Positions 21,700-31,254 of a stretch of 64,000 nucleotides of DNA are shown in pieces. The notes under the pieces were generated by a model. The model worked only from the letters and a program-made list of their open reading frames with translations, made no database searches and was not told the origin of the DNA. Location of the stretch: NCBI GenBank assembly GCA_014155875.1, contig JACEFZ010011398.1:607001-671000 (forward strand), given 5' to 3'. The position numbers were made by a program, and so were the translations under genes. Every line of letters begins with the position of its first letter. Within the stretch, counting starts at the first letter, position 1. This DNA is from Cepaea nemoralis. Taxonomy: Eukaryota; Mollusca; Gastropoda; Stylommatophora; Helicidae.

Positions 21700-21787
21700 T
21701 GTGTTGATGGGTGGGTGGGGGATGTGTGGGTGTGAGTGGTTGAGGGATGAGTACGTGAGTGGGTGGATGTGTGTGGGAGATGAGTGT
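21700..21787. repeat. GT-rich minisatellite, left remnant
   Basis: Degenerate GGGTGGGTGGGGGATGTGTG units are interrupted by the LTR element and resume at 30232. Confidence 0.8.
21783..21787. repeat. Target-site duplication of LTR element (left)
   Basis: AGTGT here is repeated at 30232-30236, immediately after the other LTR. A 5-bp duplication is normal for this class of integrase. Confidence 0.9.
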
Positions 21788-22296
21788 TGTCATCGTCTTG
21801 CTCATGTCTAGGTATCTGAGCTCGGGTTCACACAGGCAACAATAACTCCGTTAAATATACTATTCAACATTTATTGTATTTCAATGTACAGTGCGTTGGC
21901 GCAGTGGGTTAATAATCCCGCGCTGTATGCATATCACAGATAGTGAACATCATCACACCTAATTATTGTAAACATTCTAGCCAACTATCTAGCCTATGCA
22001 TATATATCTATTGATATCTATTGAGTCCCTCTAAGGCAGGCCCTGTTGTCTCTCTGAAGTCCGTCTGTCCTCTGCCGGTCCACACGTGTCCCAATCCGAC
22101 ACGGGTGGTAACTCTGTCCGAGTTCCTCGTGGACCCCGCAATAGGCGGGCCACATCAGTGTCCACGGAACCATGGACTCAATGACCAGTCCTTCGAGAAG
22201 GCTCTAGATTACTCTGGCCTTGGGGTGACTCACTTCTATCCCTTGGGCGGGAGTTGCAGCCCTTTAATTAATATCTATAGATGTGAGGCGGTGACA
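21788..22296 (-). repeat. 3' LTR (left copy)
   Basis: 509 bp bounded by TGTCA and TGACA. It matches 29723-30231 along its whole length with about five substitutions. In element orientation it is the 3' LTR. Small open frames within it (98 codons here, 155 in the other copy) are not genes. Confidence 0.95.
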
Positions 22297-22320
22297 GGAT
22301 TCCCCCCTCTCCCCTGATAT
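22297..22320 (-). promoter_or_regulatory. Polypurine tract of LTR element
   Basis: Immediately inside the 3' LTR the - strand reads AGGGGAGAGGGGGGAATCC. This is a purine run at the position where plus-strand DNA synthesis is primed in LTR retrotransposons. Confidence 0.8.
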
Positions 22321-23979
22321 GACGGTTTGTTATAGGGTAATTAGATCTGCTCTAATTCTGTCGCCGAATCACATAAAGTCGGTGTTTGTAGTTTGGTGGA
22401 CAGTAACCTGGTAACCTACATACTGGCATTAAAACTCATGTATTCTCCCATACACCACTTCTCTGATTTGGTGAAGAGATCACTCTCTCTCCTGTGTCCT
22501 TAAAAATGCTTATCTGACCGAAGTTACGTGACGTTTAGTAGTTGTTTTTACAACCCGTCCTTCTCATAGTACCCCACTGATACCAAGACAATTAACCTCT
22601 GTATTAAAGAGGATTAACAAGACCGAAGTCCTGGCTAATTAAGTACACCTTCAAATCTTGATCTGTGTGTGCAATTCAATACACTTTTACTCTCGTATGT
22701 TGTATAATGCTAGATATGTAGTTACGTTGTTATTTTATCCCCTCAGACTACATGTGTCCCTGTTGGCTTGTTAGTGTGTTGACTAATAAGTTGCTGCTTC
22801 TAATAAAGTGACTTGCATTTTAAATTGATAGTGTTTAGTTTTAAGTTTTGTGTAAAGTGTATGCTGAATGTGTGGCTTATTTCCAAGCGTCACGAGTTGG
22901 GATAACCTCAATCATGAATTACTCCAATGTGTGCAATATATGATCAGGCATTCCAAGTAGTGGTGCTTAGATGTATCCTAACTACTAAACTAAGTATATT
23001 AAACTAACTACTAAGCTAAGTATATTAAACTAACTACTAAACATGTATCAACAATTTAGACAAGTAATACAATTTACATGAAAGACGCAGACAAATTAAA
23101 ATAAATACGTTTTGCGTACAATTTGTCCGCTCAGTATATCGTTCTCTCATTTAATCCATCCACGCTGTCATTCACTCACCTTTCATTCCAAATAGTATTT
23201 GGTTAAAATATATAATTAAAGTTGAGGTAAGTGTTATTGCCCTTAGAAAAAATGGAATAGGCGATCTTTGCCCTTTAAGAAAATACGTACTTTTTGTACG
23301 ATGACTCAAAAATGGGTTATAATTTACACAGAGACAATTGTATAGGAAGGTTATTTATCCTATTAATGGAATTACCTGTAATGTTATGGTAGAATATGTA
23401 CAAATTACAGGTTAACACATTTTATATACAAAATTAATGCAGATATAATACATATTTAATACTAAATTAATTAATTAACTAAGTAACTAAATCCAACGAT
23501 GATGTGCGCGTTGTCCTCCTGTTGTTCGCGTGTTGTGCCATGAATGTTAAAGTTAGTATGGCTGTCTCTTGAGTGTTGTAGTCGATGTAGTTCTGTTTCG
23601 GCTGTTTGCAAAGTCTCATAGCAACAGCAAGTATGGAATGTTCTCAACGTTGCGTATAAAGTGTTCTTACAATATTCAGAGTGAGTTCACAGGTTGAAAT
23701 CATTACACTGTTAATGTCTCTCGCTCGGATCGTTCTAGAGCTTGGGCAATTGATAGGATAGCTCTTAAAGTATAGCTCTTAAAGTATAGCTCTTCACGTA
23801 TAGTTCATAAAGTATGACTGTTAAAGTTTCATGTTCGTGGGTGTCATAAGTAACTTATTTACTGAGGTGTTATTACTATTCACTGGGAGTGCTCTAGCAG
23901 GTATAGAGTTAGACTGTTATATGCCACAGACTAAAAGTATCACAGTTTCTAGTATGGCGAATGGTCGATGTGCCAAATG
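22321..23979 (-). other. Long 3' untranslated region of LTR element
   Basis: About 1.66 kb of AT-rich sequence lies between the RNase H stop and the polypurine tract. No open frame above 60 codons reads on the - strand, so there is no env-like gene and no second integrase. Direct repeats of an AACTACTAAACT-like motif occur near 22980-23045 and of TATAGCTCTTAAAG near 23758-23800. Confidence 0.7.
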
Positions 23980-24426
23980 TTATTCTACTGGCGCATTCGT
24001 TTGCCGTGATAAAAGGTCAGCAATAGTGTTGTCGGTGCCTCTGATATGGCGGATTTCGAAGTCGAAATCTTGAAGAAGAAGACACCATCTTTTTAAACGA
24101 TGGTTTTTCGGTGACCCTTGCTTAAGGACCAATAAGGGCGAATTGTCAGTGAGCACAACAAAGTGACTACCTAAGAGGAACTTAGATAATCTTAATACAC
24201 AAAACAATAGGCTTAAAGCCTCCAATTCCACTGTTGCATACCGGGTCTCTGCCTTCTTTAGTTTACGGCTTACGTAGAGAATCGGGTGTTTCACTCCATC
24301 CACTTCTTGCATTAAACATCCTCCTATTGCGATAGCACTCGCATCTGTGGTCAAAATAAAGGGTAAATTTATGTTGGGTAGTCGTAAGACTGGTGGATTA
24401 GAAAAAATACGTTTCAATCTACACAT
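23980..24426 (-). CDS. pol: RNase H domain of LTR element pol
   Basis: The 148-residue frame starts within the RT/RNase H connection (RIFSNPPVLRLPN) and carries FILTTDASAIAIGGCL (Asp near residue 28), YVSRKLKKAETRYATVELEA (Glu near 67), VVLTDNSPLLVL (Asp near 94) and GTDNTIADLLSR. These are the Ty3-type RNase H blocks. It follows the RT frame by 8 bp in another frame. Because the RT C-terminus normally runs directly into this domain, the gap looks like a single-base frame break near 24440 and not a true gene border. RNase H would degrade the RNA strand during reverse transcription. Confidence 0.9.
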   Translation of the reverse strand: MCRLKRIFSNPPVLRLPNINLPFILTTDASAIAIGGCLMQEVDGVKHPILYVSRKLKKAETRYATVELEALSLLFCVLRLSKFLLGSHFVVLTDNSPLLVLKQGSPKNHRLKRWCLLLQDFDFEIRHIRGTDNTIADLLSRQTNAPVE

Positions 24427-24434
24427 TGCATCGT

Positions 24435-25412
24435 CTAAGCTGGTACTTTTACAATTTTTGATGGATGATCTTTAGTTAACATATCAGAAAAGACTGAAGT
24501 AAGTTCTGCCCAATTTGGTATAAATTTAGAATAATAGTTAATAAGACCTAGTAAACTTCTAATTTGTTTCTTTGTGGTAGGCACTTCTAGATTGAGAATC
24601 TTGGAAACAATTTTATCATCTGTCAACAATTTGCCTTCAGAAATTCTATGACCAAGGAAGTCTATTTGTTTAAAGCCTAATTCAACCTTGGAAGGTTTGA
24701 TAGTAAGTCCAAAAAGATAGATTTGGTTGAAGACTTGTTTGAGGGTGAGTAGGTGAGAAGTCATATTAGAAGAATGGATGCATATATCATCAATATAAGC
24801 TTCAACATCTTTAATTCCGTGTAATAACAATCTAGTTAATCTAACAAATGTGGTGGGCGCGTTCTTGAGCCCAAATGGAAGATATAGCCATTCGTACAAA
24901 CCGAGGGGTGTTGCGAATGCTGTTATATGTCTAGAAGCAGGATGTAGTGGCACTTGCCAATAACCTTTCGCTAAATCAGTCTTAGAAAATAAGGATGATT
25001 GAGCCATATTTAAGATGAGATCTTCACAACTGTTCATTGGCTCTGCATCCGTTGTGGTTCTTGTATTTAATACTCTATAGTCGATGCACAAACGGATTGT
25101 CTGGTCCTTCTTTTTCACCAGGACAATCGGTGAAGAATATTGAGACATAGATTTTTGAATTATTCCATTTTTCTCTAAATCTAAAATTTCTTTGTCTAAA
25201 TTTGCTCTGTAATGGAGAGGAATAGAATATGGTCTACATTTGACCGGTGTCAGATCTGTCAGCACAATTGAATGTGTTATCTTGTCAGTGCGTCCAGGTT
25301 TGTTAGAAAAGATAGATTTATACTCGTCAAGGAGAGTCAAAATGTCTTGTCGCTGTTGTTGTGTCAAAGTGTCAGAGATCTGTATGTCATTTATACTACC
25401 GTCGTCAGTCAT
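24435..25412 (-). CDS. pol: Reverse transcriptase of LTR element pol
   Basis: The 325-residue frame carries the RT blocks: SSPIVLVKKKDQTIRLCIDY (about residues 93-111), FSKTDLAKGYWQVPLHP with catalytic Asp near 146, LPFGLKNAPTTF (about 178-189), AYIDDICIH with the catalytic Asp pair at 208-209, and KQIDFLGHRIS. This is Ty3-type RT with YIDD. The ATG overlaps the end of the integrase frame (ATGACTGA shared), so translation may couple by stop-restart or frameshift. The frame ends abnormally just before the RNase H domain. It copies element RNA into DNA. Confidence 0.93.
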   Translation of the reverse strand: MTDDGSINDIQISDTLTQQQRQDILTLLDEYKSIFSNKPGRTDKITHSIVLTDLTPVKCRPYSIPLHYRANLDKEILDLEKNGIIQKSMSQYSSPIVLVKKKDQTIRLCIDYRVLNTRTTTDAEPMNSCEDLILNMAQSSLFSKTDLAKGYWQVPLHPASRHITAFATPLGLYEWLYLPFGLKNAPTTFVRLTRLLLHGIKDVEAYIDDICIHSSNMTSHLLTLKQVFNQIYLFGLTIKPSKVELGFKQIDFLGHRISEGKLLTDDKIVSKILNLEVPTTKKQIRSLLGLINYYSKFIPNWAELTSVFSDMLTKDHPSKIVKVPA

Positions 25413-27108
25413 GAATCGGTACTGGGATTTCAGTATTGTCTACGTCTGTCTGATTTATCACAGATGCTACTGTTTGTAAATTGTCCTCAATGTCACTGTC
25501 GTCGTTGTCAAGATTAATCATTGTCAATATGTCGTCAAATTGGTCGTTGTTGTCGATGTCACATATTGTCGGTAATGTCCATATGTATTCGTCGTTTTTG
25601 TCGTCGTAAGAGTGCGTCGTTAACGATGCTTCGTTTGTCAAGGTGTCATTCATTTGGGAAATTGTCGTTTCGTTTCTGTCATCAGTTAGCTGCGTCTGCT
25701 CACTCGTCTCAATGTCCTGTCTAGTATAGTATGGTTTCAACATATTTACATGGAATATTTTCAACTTTCCATTTAAAGAGATTTCGTAATCAACTTCCGA
25801 AATTCTTCTAATAATTTTAAAAGGTCCCTGCCAAGAGGTTGATAGCAAATCTCTTTTGTCAGGTAGTAGTAGTAAAATATCCTGACCTGGATTTAATACA
25901 ATAGTTTTTGCACCTCTGTTGGCGTACTGCCTGTACCTAAAACCTTTCTCCTGTAGTGATGTTCTGGCCAGTATACAGGAACGTATGATTTTGTCTCTGG
26001 TGTCAGTGACTAAATCATAGGTAGAAATGGGTAGTTGGATATTTACAGGTTGTGATATGATATCTTTGTAAATAGTGAGAGGTCCTCTTGGGTTCGCTCC
26101 GTACATCAATTCGAAGGGAGAGAACCCTGTGCTTGATTGCGGGACTTCTCTATATGCGAACAGCACCGTTGGGAGAAGTATATCCCAATCGGCTGGATTT
26201 TCAGCTGTCACTTTAGATAGCATATGTTTCAGGTCCCCATTTAGTTTCTCGCAGATACCATTTGCGGCCGGTCGATAGGGACTGGTGAAACATTGCTTTA
26301 TGCCTAGTAACTTAGTTACCGATTGGGTGGCATTGGATATGAACTGGGTTCCTCTATCAGAAATTATTTTCTCCGGGAAGCCAAAACGGGAGAAAATATT
26401 TAATAATATGTCCGTCACATCCTTAGAGGAGACAGATTTTAATGGAAGCATTTCTGGCCACCTCGTACATATATCAATAAGAGTGAAAATATATCTGTTC
26501 CCTTTACTTGAAATGTGATTCAACGGACCTACTAGGTCAACTGCCACGATTTGGAAAGGCCTCGAGGCAGTTGTAGTTGATTGGACTTCTGCCGTAGGGT
26601 TTTTCCCCTTTTTCACCAGTTTCTGACATATATCACATGATCTACAAAAGGTTTTAATGTCTTGGCAAAATTTTGGCCAATAAAACTGGGTCAGGACCCT
26701 AGCCCTGGTCTTTTCGTACCCCATATGACCTCCAAAAGGTGAGTCATGGGCTATCTTTAGAACTTTGTCTCGATGTGCTTGTGGTAACACTACTTGCTGT
26801 ATCGTGGTTTGCTTTGTTGTGTACAATCTAGTTAAGATATTGTTCTGTAGCCTAAATGTCCACGATGCGTTCTTGGTTAATTTTGGTTTAAGTCCTACTA
26901 ACTTAAAATATGGTGAAAGTGTAGGATCTGCTTTCTGTTCATCTCCAAAATTTGTGTTGGTAGTGTTTGGTGATATAATTTCTAGTGATTCCTGCAGTTG
27001 GTCGGTGTTGGTTTTATGGGTTGTCTGTCGTGTTATTGCATTTGTGTGTTGTGTGTGTTGTTGCACATCTACAGGCTTGGTACTTGGTAGATCGGAAAGC
27101 ATCCTCAA
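25405..27108 (-). CDS. pol: Integrase of LTR element pol, upstream of RT
   Basis: The 567-residue frame has an N-terminal zinc-binding HHCC (His 121 and 128 in HDSPFGGHMG; Cys 158 and 161 in CRSCDICQ). The catalytic core has Asp 191 (VAVDLVGP), Asp 251 (IISDRGTQF) and Glu 287 (ANGICEKLNG, where the usual residues are NG-x-E). A GPF module follows near 428-430 (WQGPFKI), then HVNMLKPYY. The last 100 residues are Asp/Asn-rich with no known motif. It overlaps the gag-protease frame by 95 bp in a different frame, so expression probably needs a frameshift. Placement before RT is the copia order in a Ty3-like protein. Confidence 0.93.
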   Translation of the reverse strand: MRMLSDLPSTKPVDVQQHTQHTNAITRQTTHKTNTDQLQESLEIISPNTTNTNFGDEQKADPTLSPYFKLVGLKPKLTKNASWTFRLQNNILTRLYTTKQTTIQQVVLPQAHRDKVLKIAHDSPFGGHMGYEKTRARVLTQFYWPKFCQDIKTFCRSCDICQKLVKKGKNPTAEVQSTTTASRPFQIVAVDLVGPLNHISSKGNRYIFTLIDICTRWPEMLPLKSVSSKDVTDILLNIFSRFGFPEKIISDRGTQFISNATQSVTKLLGIKQCFTSPYRPAANGICEKLNGDLKHMLSKVTAENPADWDILLPTVLFAYREVPQSSTGFSPFELMYGANPRGPLTIYKDIISQPVNIQLPISTYDLVTDTRDKIIRSCILARTSLQEKGFRYRQYANRGAKTIVLNPGQDILLLLPDKRDLLSTSWQGPFKIIRRISEVDYEISLNGKLKIFHVNMLKPYYTRQDIETSEQTQLTDDRNETTISQMNDTLTNEASLTTHSYDDKNDEYIWTLPTICDIDNNDQFDDILTMINLDNDDSDIEDNLQTVASVINQTDVDNTEIPVPIHD

Positions 27109-28810
27109 TTCGAGGTTTTAATTTGGTCGTATCACTTACAGATTCGACCGCCCCTGCATTGTACACCTCGGTGAATTCTTTCTGAATTACTTCAGTGGTT
27201 GTCTCCCTTGGTCTTTTGGCAGATTGAGACAAGCATGAATGGTGTTTCTCTTTAGAATCGCTGTTTGGGTGGTGGATACCGTTTCTATGCTCCCAATCTC
27301 TGATTTCCTTTTCAGAGCACGGTCGTATGTTGGGCAGGTTCCCAAGTATAATATCAGCGACAGGATTTTCAAGGACAGCGCACAAAACTCGTCCTGATAT
27401 GAACGGGGTTCGAATTTCGACTAGAGCAAGGGGGTATTTCTCTATAGTGCCTGAGAATGTGCGACAAGTCACATGTTTGTCTGTATAGTCTGTACTGTCT
27501 ATCAATGTTTTCTTAATCCCACAGAGCGTTGCGCCGGAATCCCGAATTAATGTGCACTTTTTGTTATTTACAAATCCTGTTGAAAAAACTAGCTTGCCTG
27601 TAGGTGACAAAGCAGCGTTGGCTGTTTCATTTGAAATAGGGATAGTGTGGCCACACAGTAATGTTGTGTCAAGTTGGAACTTCGTACAGGTGTTACACTT
27701 ACTGTCTGTAATGGTGTCAATAATGTGTACAGCATTTCCAAGCTCACTTACATTTTCGTTTTGATTGTCACATTCATTCAGTGACTCAATCTCTTCGTCT
27801 GATGACGTTTCCACTAGTGCAGCATTGGCCTGTTTCAATAACTTTCGGCCCTCACAAAAGCGACTATAGTGTCCAAAGCTACTGCAAAAAAAACATTTGA
27901 CCGCTCTCTGGTAAGCATTGCGCTTAGTCTTCTGCTTCTCCACCATCATTTTGAGGTGGTGAGGATAGTTCGGCGATTTATCGCACATCGAGTATGGGTC
28001 GTGATTCAAACTACAATATTGGCATTTCACTGGCTTACTGACATTTGAGCGTGGCTTAAACTTACTTTCTGATGGTTTAGAGTATCTGGTGTTTACTACT
28101 GCTGCTGCTGTATCGTTTTGACTTAAGTTTAAATGAAAAATGTCTCTGTTTGCTGTAAAAAATGCATTTCCCTTGGACTCGATTTCCTGAATACTTTTAC
28201 AGTCCATTTGTTTCAAAAACTTAGCAAAGGGTGTAGGGATTGTACTTACTATCTTGTCAATAATAATAAGTTCTTTAAGTTTGTCATGGCTGTTGTTAGT
28301 TTTAGCCGAGTTAATCCACTTTGTGCACACATCTTGTACTGTACTGACATAATCTATAAAGGTTTGATTTGGTTGTGGAGATAATTTGGCAAACTGTTGT
28401 TGGTAACCTGCAGTATCTAATGAGAAATGTTGGAGAATGCGCTGCTTTAAATAGTCATAATCTTTTCGCATTTCCTGTGGCACTGTCTCTATTACTTTTA
28501 AAGGTTCCAGAGCTAAATTTCTCATTAAAATAAATGCCCAATCTGATTTTATGATCTTATGGTAGGACATTAGACACTCAAAATTTTCCAAGTAAGCACT
28601 GATGGAATCTCCTGAGCAGAATGCCTTCACGAGGCCTTTATACTTGTTATATTTTTGTTCCTCCTCTTTGCTTCTTAATTTATTCATTGATATTTCTACA
28701 GTGGACTCAATCTCCATCTGTTTTAGTTTTATTTGTGTATCGGCATTCAATTGGGCTTGTTTGGCCGCCGCCTCAAGCTCCATTTGTTTCTCTTGAGCCT
28801 GTAATTTCAT
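27014..28810 (-). CDS. gag: Gag and protease of LTR element
   Basis: The 598-residue frame begins with a charged coiled coil (residues 1-55), then a capsid-like helical region. Two zinc knuckle-like motifs follow: CQYCSLNHDPYSMC (263-276) and CFFCSSFGHYSRFC (306-319, exact C-X2-C-X4-H-X4-C). An aspartic protease follows, with DSGA at 424-427 (LIRDSGATLCGI) and DIILGNLPNI near 486-495. So gag and protease are fused. The frame start joins the upstream short frame at an A-run, where a one-base loss appears to split a single protein. Confidence 0.9.
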   Translation of the reverse strand: MKLQAQEKQMELEAAAKQAQLNADTQIKLKQMEIESTVEISMNKLRSKEEEQKYNKYKGLVKAFCSGDSISAYLENFECLMSYHKIIKSDWAFILMRNLALEPLKVIETVPQEMRKDYDYLKQRILQHFSLDTAGYQQQFAKLSPQPNQTFIDYVSTVQDVCTKWINSAKTNNSHDKLKELIIIDKIVSTIPTPFAKFLKQMDCKSIQEIESKGNAFFTANRDIFHLNLSQNDTAAAVVNTRYSKPSESKFKPRSNVSKPVKCQYCSLNHDPYSMCDKSPNYPHHLKMMVEKQKTKRNAYQRAVKCFFCSSFGHYSRFCEGRKLLKQANAALVETSSDEEIESLNECDNQNENVSELGNAVHIIDTITDSKCNTCTKFQLDTTLLCGHTIPISNETANAALSPTGKLVFSTGFVNNKKCTLIRDSGATLCGIKKTLIDSTDYTDKHVTCRTFSGTIEKYPLALVEIRTPFISGRVLCAVLENPVADIILGNLPNIRPCSEKEIRDWEHRNGIHHPNSDSKEKHHSCLSQSAKRPRETTTEVIQKEFTEVYNAGAVESVSDTTKLKPRIEDAFRSTKYQACRCATTHTTHKCNNTTDNP

Positions 28811-29061
28811 TTTCTCTCTTCTGCCTCAATTTTCATTTTCTTTTCTTCTGCTGCCATTTGCATTTGCATTTTCTTTTCTTCTGCCTCAATTTGCATTTTC
28901 TTTTCTTCTGCCTGCACTTGCCTTTGTCTTTCTTCTCGTTCTATCGCTCTTTCTTCACGGGCAATGTTTTCTGCGTGCGTTTTCTGTGCCCATTCTGACA
29001 GTTTCTCTTCTTTATAACCTAATTTGATACCTTGCTCTATACATTTATCTAAGGTAGACAT
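28807..29061 (-). CDS. gag: Gag N-terminal coiled coil
   Basis: The 84-residue frame starts MSTLDKCIEQGIKLGYKEE and continues into a long, heptad-like Glu/Lys/Arg/Gln run with repeated AEEKKM. It ends at a stop within GAAAATGA, exactly where the next frame continues the same coiled-coil pattern. The simplest reading is one gag N-terminus broken by a single-base change in a homopolymer. The AEEKKM repeats are themselves a small in-frame tandem expansion. Confidence 0.8.
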   Translation of the reverse strand: MSTLDKCIEQGIKLGYKEEKLSEWAQKTHAENIAREERAIEREERQRQVQAEEKKMQIEAEEKKMQMQMAAEEKKMKIEAEERK

Positions 29062-29722
29062 GTTGTATTTTAATTGTTGGTACTTTTAATGAAGTTAAAT
29101 CCCTTAGAAAAATGTTGGGGAGTAGAAAATTTAGTTATCTCCCTTAATTATTAAATGTGTAAATCCAAATGCAAGATTATGTTGGTTACAAGGTCATGAA
29201 TATACAAACAAATCAATGCAAAGCAAAATGATACATGGATGGAAGGTGAGAAGTACCGCTTAGGGTTGCAATGGGCATGATATGAAACTTAGCTTTTAAT
29301 CCCAGAACTTGCGGATGTTGTCTTGTACTCTCGCCACTGTTGGATAGTTTACATAGGTTAGACACCACACAACTCGCGGAACAATCTGCTCGTAGAGTGA
29401 GAAAACATTAGTAACAGTCAAAAAATGTCACAGTCATGTCAAAAAATAGTTTATAGTAATCACAATAATGAGAGACTTACTGCCGAGGGACTCATATTAA
29501 TACTGCTTTATCGCTAGATAATTGCAAATATGTTAAACTTATTGTACCTGTACTTGTACAGTAATCAATTTGTTATACAAAAATCAATTTGTTATACAGA
29601 AATTAATTTGAAATTTCTTATTAATTTTGTTGTTTTAATTAATTTGGTGTTTTACTTGGCAATATAAAGCCGTGTAAGGTTAAAGTTTATGCCAAAACCG
29701 GAGACTTAGCCCCCAAAAAGCC
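29062..29722 (-). other. 5' leader of LTR element
   Basis: About 660 bp lie between the 5' LTR and the first gag ATG. A primer-binding site is expected next to the LTR. The - strand reads GGCTTTTTGGGGGCTAAGTC there, and TGGGGGCTAAGTCTCC starting 7 bases in could pair with a tRNA 3' end, but I cannot name the tRNA. Confidence 0.55.
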
Positions 29723-30231
29723 TGTCATCGTCTTGCTCATGTCTAGGTATCTGAGCTCGGGTTCACACAGGCAACAATAACTCCGTTAAATATACTATTC
29801 AACATTTATTGTATTTCAATGTACAGTGCGTTGGCGCAGTGGGTTAATAATCCCGCGCTGTATGCATATCACAGATAGTGAACATCATCACACATAATTA
29901 TTATAAACATTCTAGCAAACTATCTAGCCTATGCATATATATCTATTGATATCTATTGAGTCCCTCTAAGGCAGGCCCTGTTGTCTCTCTGAAGTCCGTC
30001 TGTCCTCTGCCGGTCCACACGTGTCCCAATCCGACACGGGTGGTAACTCTGTCCGAGTTCCTCGTGGACCCCGCAATAGGCGGGCCACATCAGTGTCCAC
30101 GGAACCATGGACTCAATGACCAGTCCTTCGAGAAGGCTCTAGATTACTCTGGCCCTGGGGTGACTCACTTCTTTCCCTTGGGCGGGAGTTGCAGCCCTTT
30201 AATTAATATCTATAGATGTGAGGCGGTGACA
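29723..30231 (-). repeat. 5' LTR (right copy)
   Basis: 509 bp with TGTCA/TGACA ends. In element orientation this LTR should contain the promoter and transcription start. The AGTGT duplication follows at 30232-30236. Confidence 0.95.
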
Positions 30232-31011
30232 AGTGTGGGTGGGAAGATTGTGTGTGGGTGGGGGATGTGTGTCAGTGGTGGGTGGGTGGGGGTAGTGTGT
30301 CAGTGGTGGGTGGATGGGAAATGTGTTGGTGGGTGGGAATGTGTGTGTGAGGGATGTGTGTATGGATGGGGAGATGTGCGTGTGAGTGTATGGGTGGGGG
30401 TTGTGTGGGTGGGGGATGTGTAGTTAAGGGATGTCTGGTTAGGGGATGTGTGATTGGGGGGTCGGTGGGTGGAGGATGTGTGAGTGGGTGAGTGTGTAGG
30501 TTGGGGGTTGGGGGATTGTGTATGTATGGGCGCTGGATGTGTGGGTGGGTTGGGGGAGATTGTGTGGGTGGGGCATGTGTGAAAGTGGGGGATGTGCGGG
30601 TGGGTGCTAGTTTTGTGTGTGGGTAGGTGCGTGATGTGTGGGTTGGAGGGGATATATGTGTGTGTAGGTGAAGATTGTGTGGTTGGGGGATTGTGTTTGA
30701 CTGGGTGGTTGTGGGTCTGTGCGTGTGTGGTGGAGGATATGTGGGTGGGTGAGTGTTGATGGGTTATGGGATGGGTGGAGGATGTGTGTGTGGGTGGGAA
30801 GATGTGTGTAGGTGGGGGATGTCTATGTGTGTGATGGGTGGGCGGGTGCATGTATGTATGCCTGGGGGTGTGTGTGAGTGGGGATGTGTGTGTGGGTGGG
30901 AGATGTGTGTGTGTGTTTGGGGATTTGTGTGTGGGTGTGGGATGTGTATGTGTGGTTGGGTGTGGGATGTGTGGGTGGATGGGGGATTGATGGGTGGTTG
31001 GGGTATGTGTC
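30232..31011. repeat. GT-rich minisatellite, right part
   Basis: Degenerate units of GGGATGTGTGGGTGGGTG, roughly 20-40 bp, strongly strand-asymmetric (G/T on +). It is the continuation of 21700-21787 and was split by the LTR element. The 253-codon - strand frame rich in HTHPP is a repeat artefact. Confidence 0.9.
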
Positions 31012-31215
31012 TCATAACATGGTGATATGCATTGTTTATGTTTACAACATTCATTTGACATTGTTTTTTTCCTATGTGAATGTATTATGCATTATTGATG
31101 AACGAAAGATGAGTGATTGGAAGGGCTGACTGTAAGATGGCCCTGTGTGCCCAGTTTGTTACCCTTTGAAAATAAAGTCCATTCGTTGATTCGTTTGTTC
31201 GTTCGTTCATTCATT
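31012..31215 (+). repeat. Inverted-repeat arm, right
   Basis: Inverted partner of 21490-21695: starts TCTCATAACATGGTGATATG and ends ACCCTTTGAAAATAAAGTCC plus a (GTTC)n-like tail. Without the LTR element the arms would be about 0.9 kb apart. Confidence 0.8.
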
Positions 31216-31254
31216 CTCATCTCGCAGGTGTTGATTTTGCGAAAGTGTGATTTG

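Larger units (their letters stand above)
21788..30231 (-). mobile_element. Complete Ty3-class LTR retrotransposon, Gmr1-like order
   Basis: This 8,444-bp element lies on the - strand with two 509-bp LTRs, a 5-bp target duplication, a polypurine tract and gag-protease, integrase, RT and RNase H frames. Read 5' to 3' (right to left) the order is gag-protease (29061-27014), integrase (27108-25405), RT (25412-24435), RNase H (24426-23980). RT and integrase motifs are Ty3-like (YIDD; HHCC with DDE and a GPF module), but integrase precedes RT as in Ty1/copia. That arrangement is known for Gmr1-like Ty3 elements. The LTRs differ at about 5 positions by eye (about 1%), so insertion is recent, yet two single-base frame breaks suggest this copy is inactive or has sequencing errors. 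Confidence 0.93.

Noticed and set aside
22021..22317. 98-codon frame (and the 155-codon twin at 29956)
   Set aside because: Both lie within the two LTRs, on the strand opposite to the element's genes.
22321..23979. Possible env-like third gene in the LTR element
   Set aside because: No open frame on the element strand and no membrane or signal motif.
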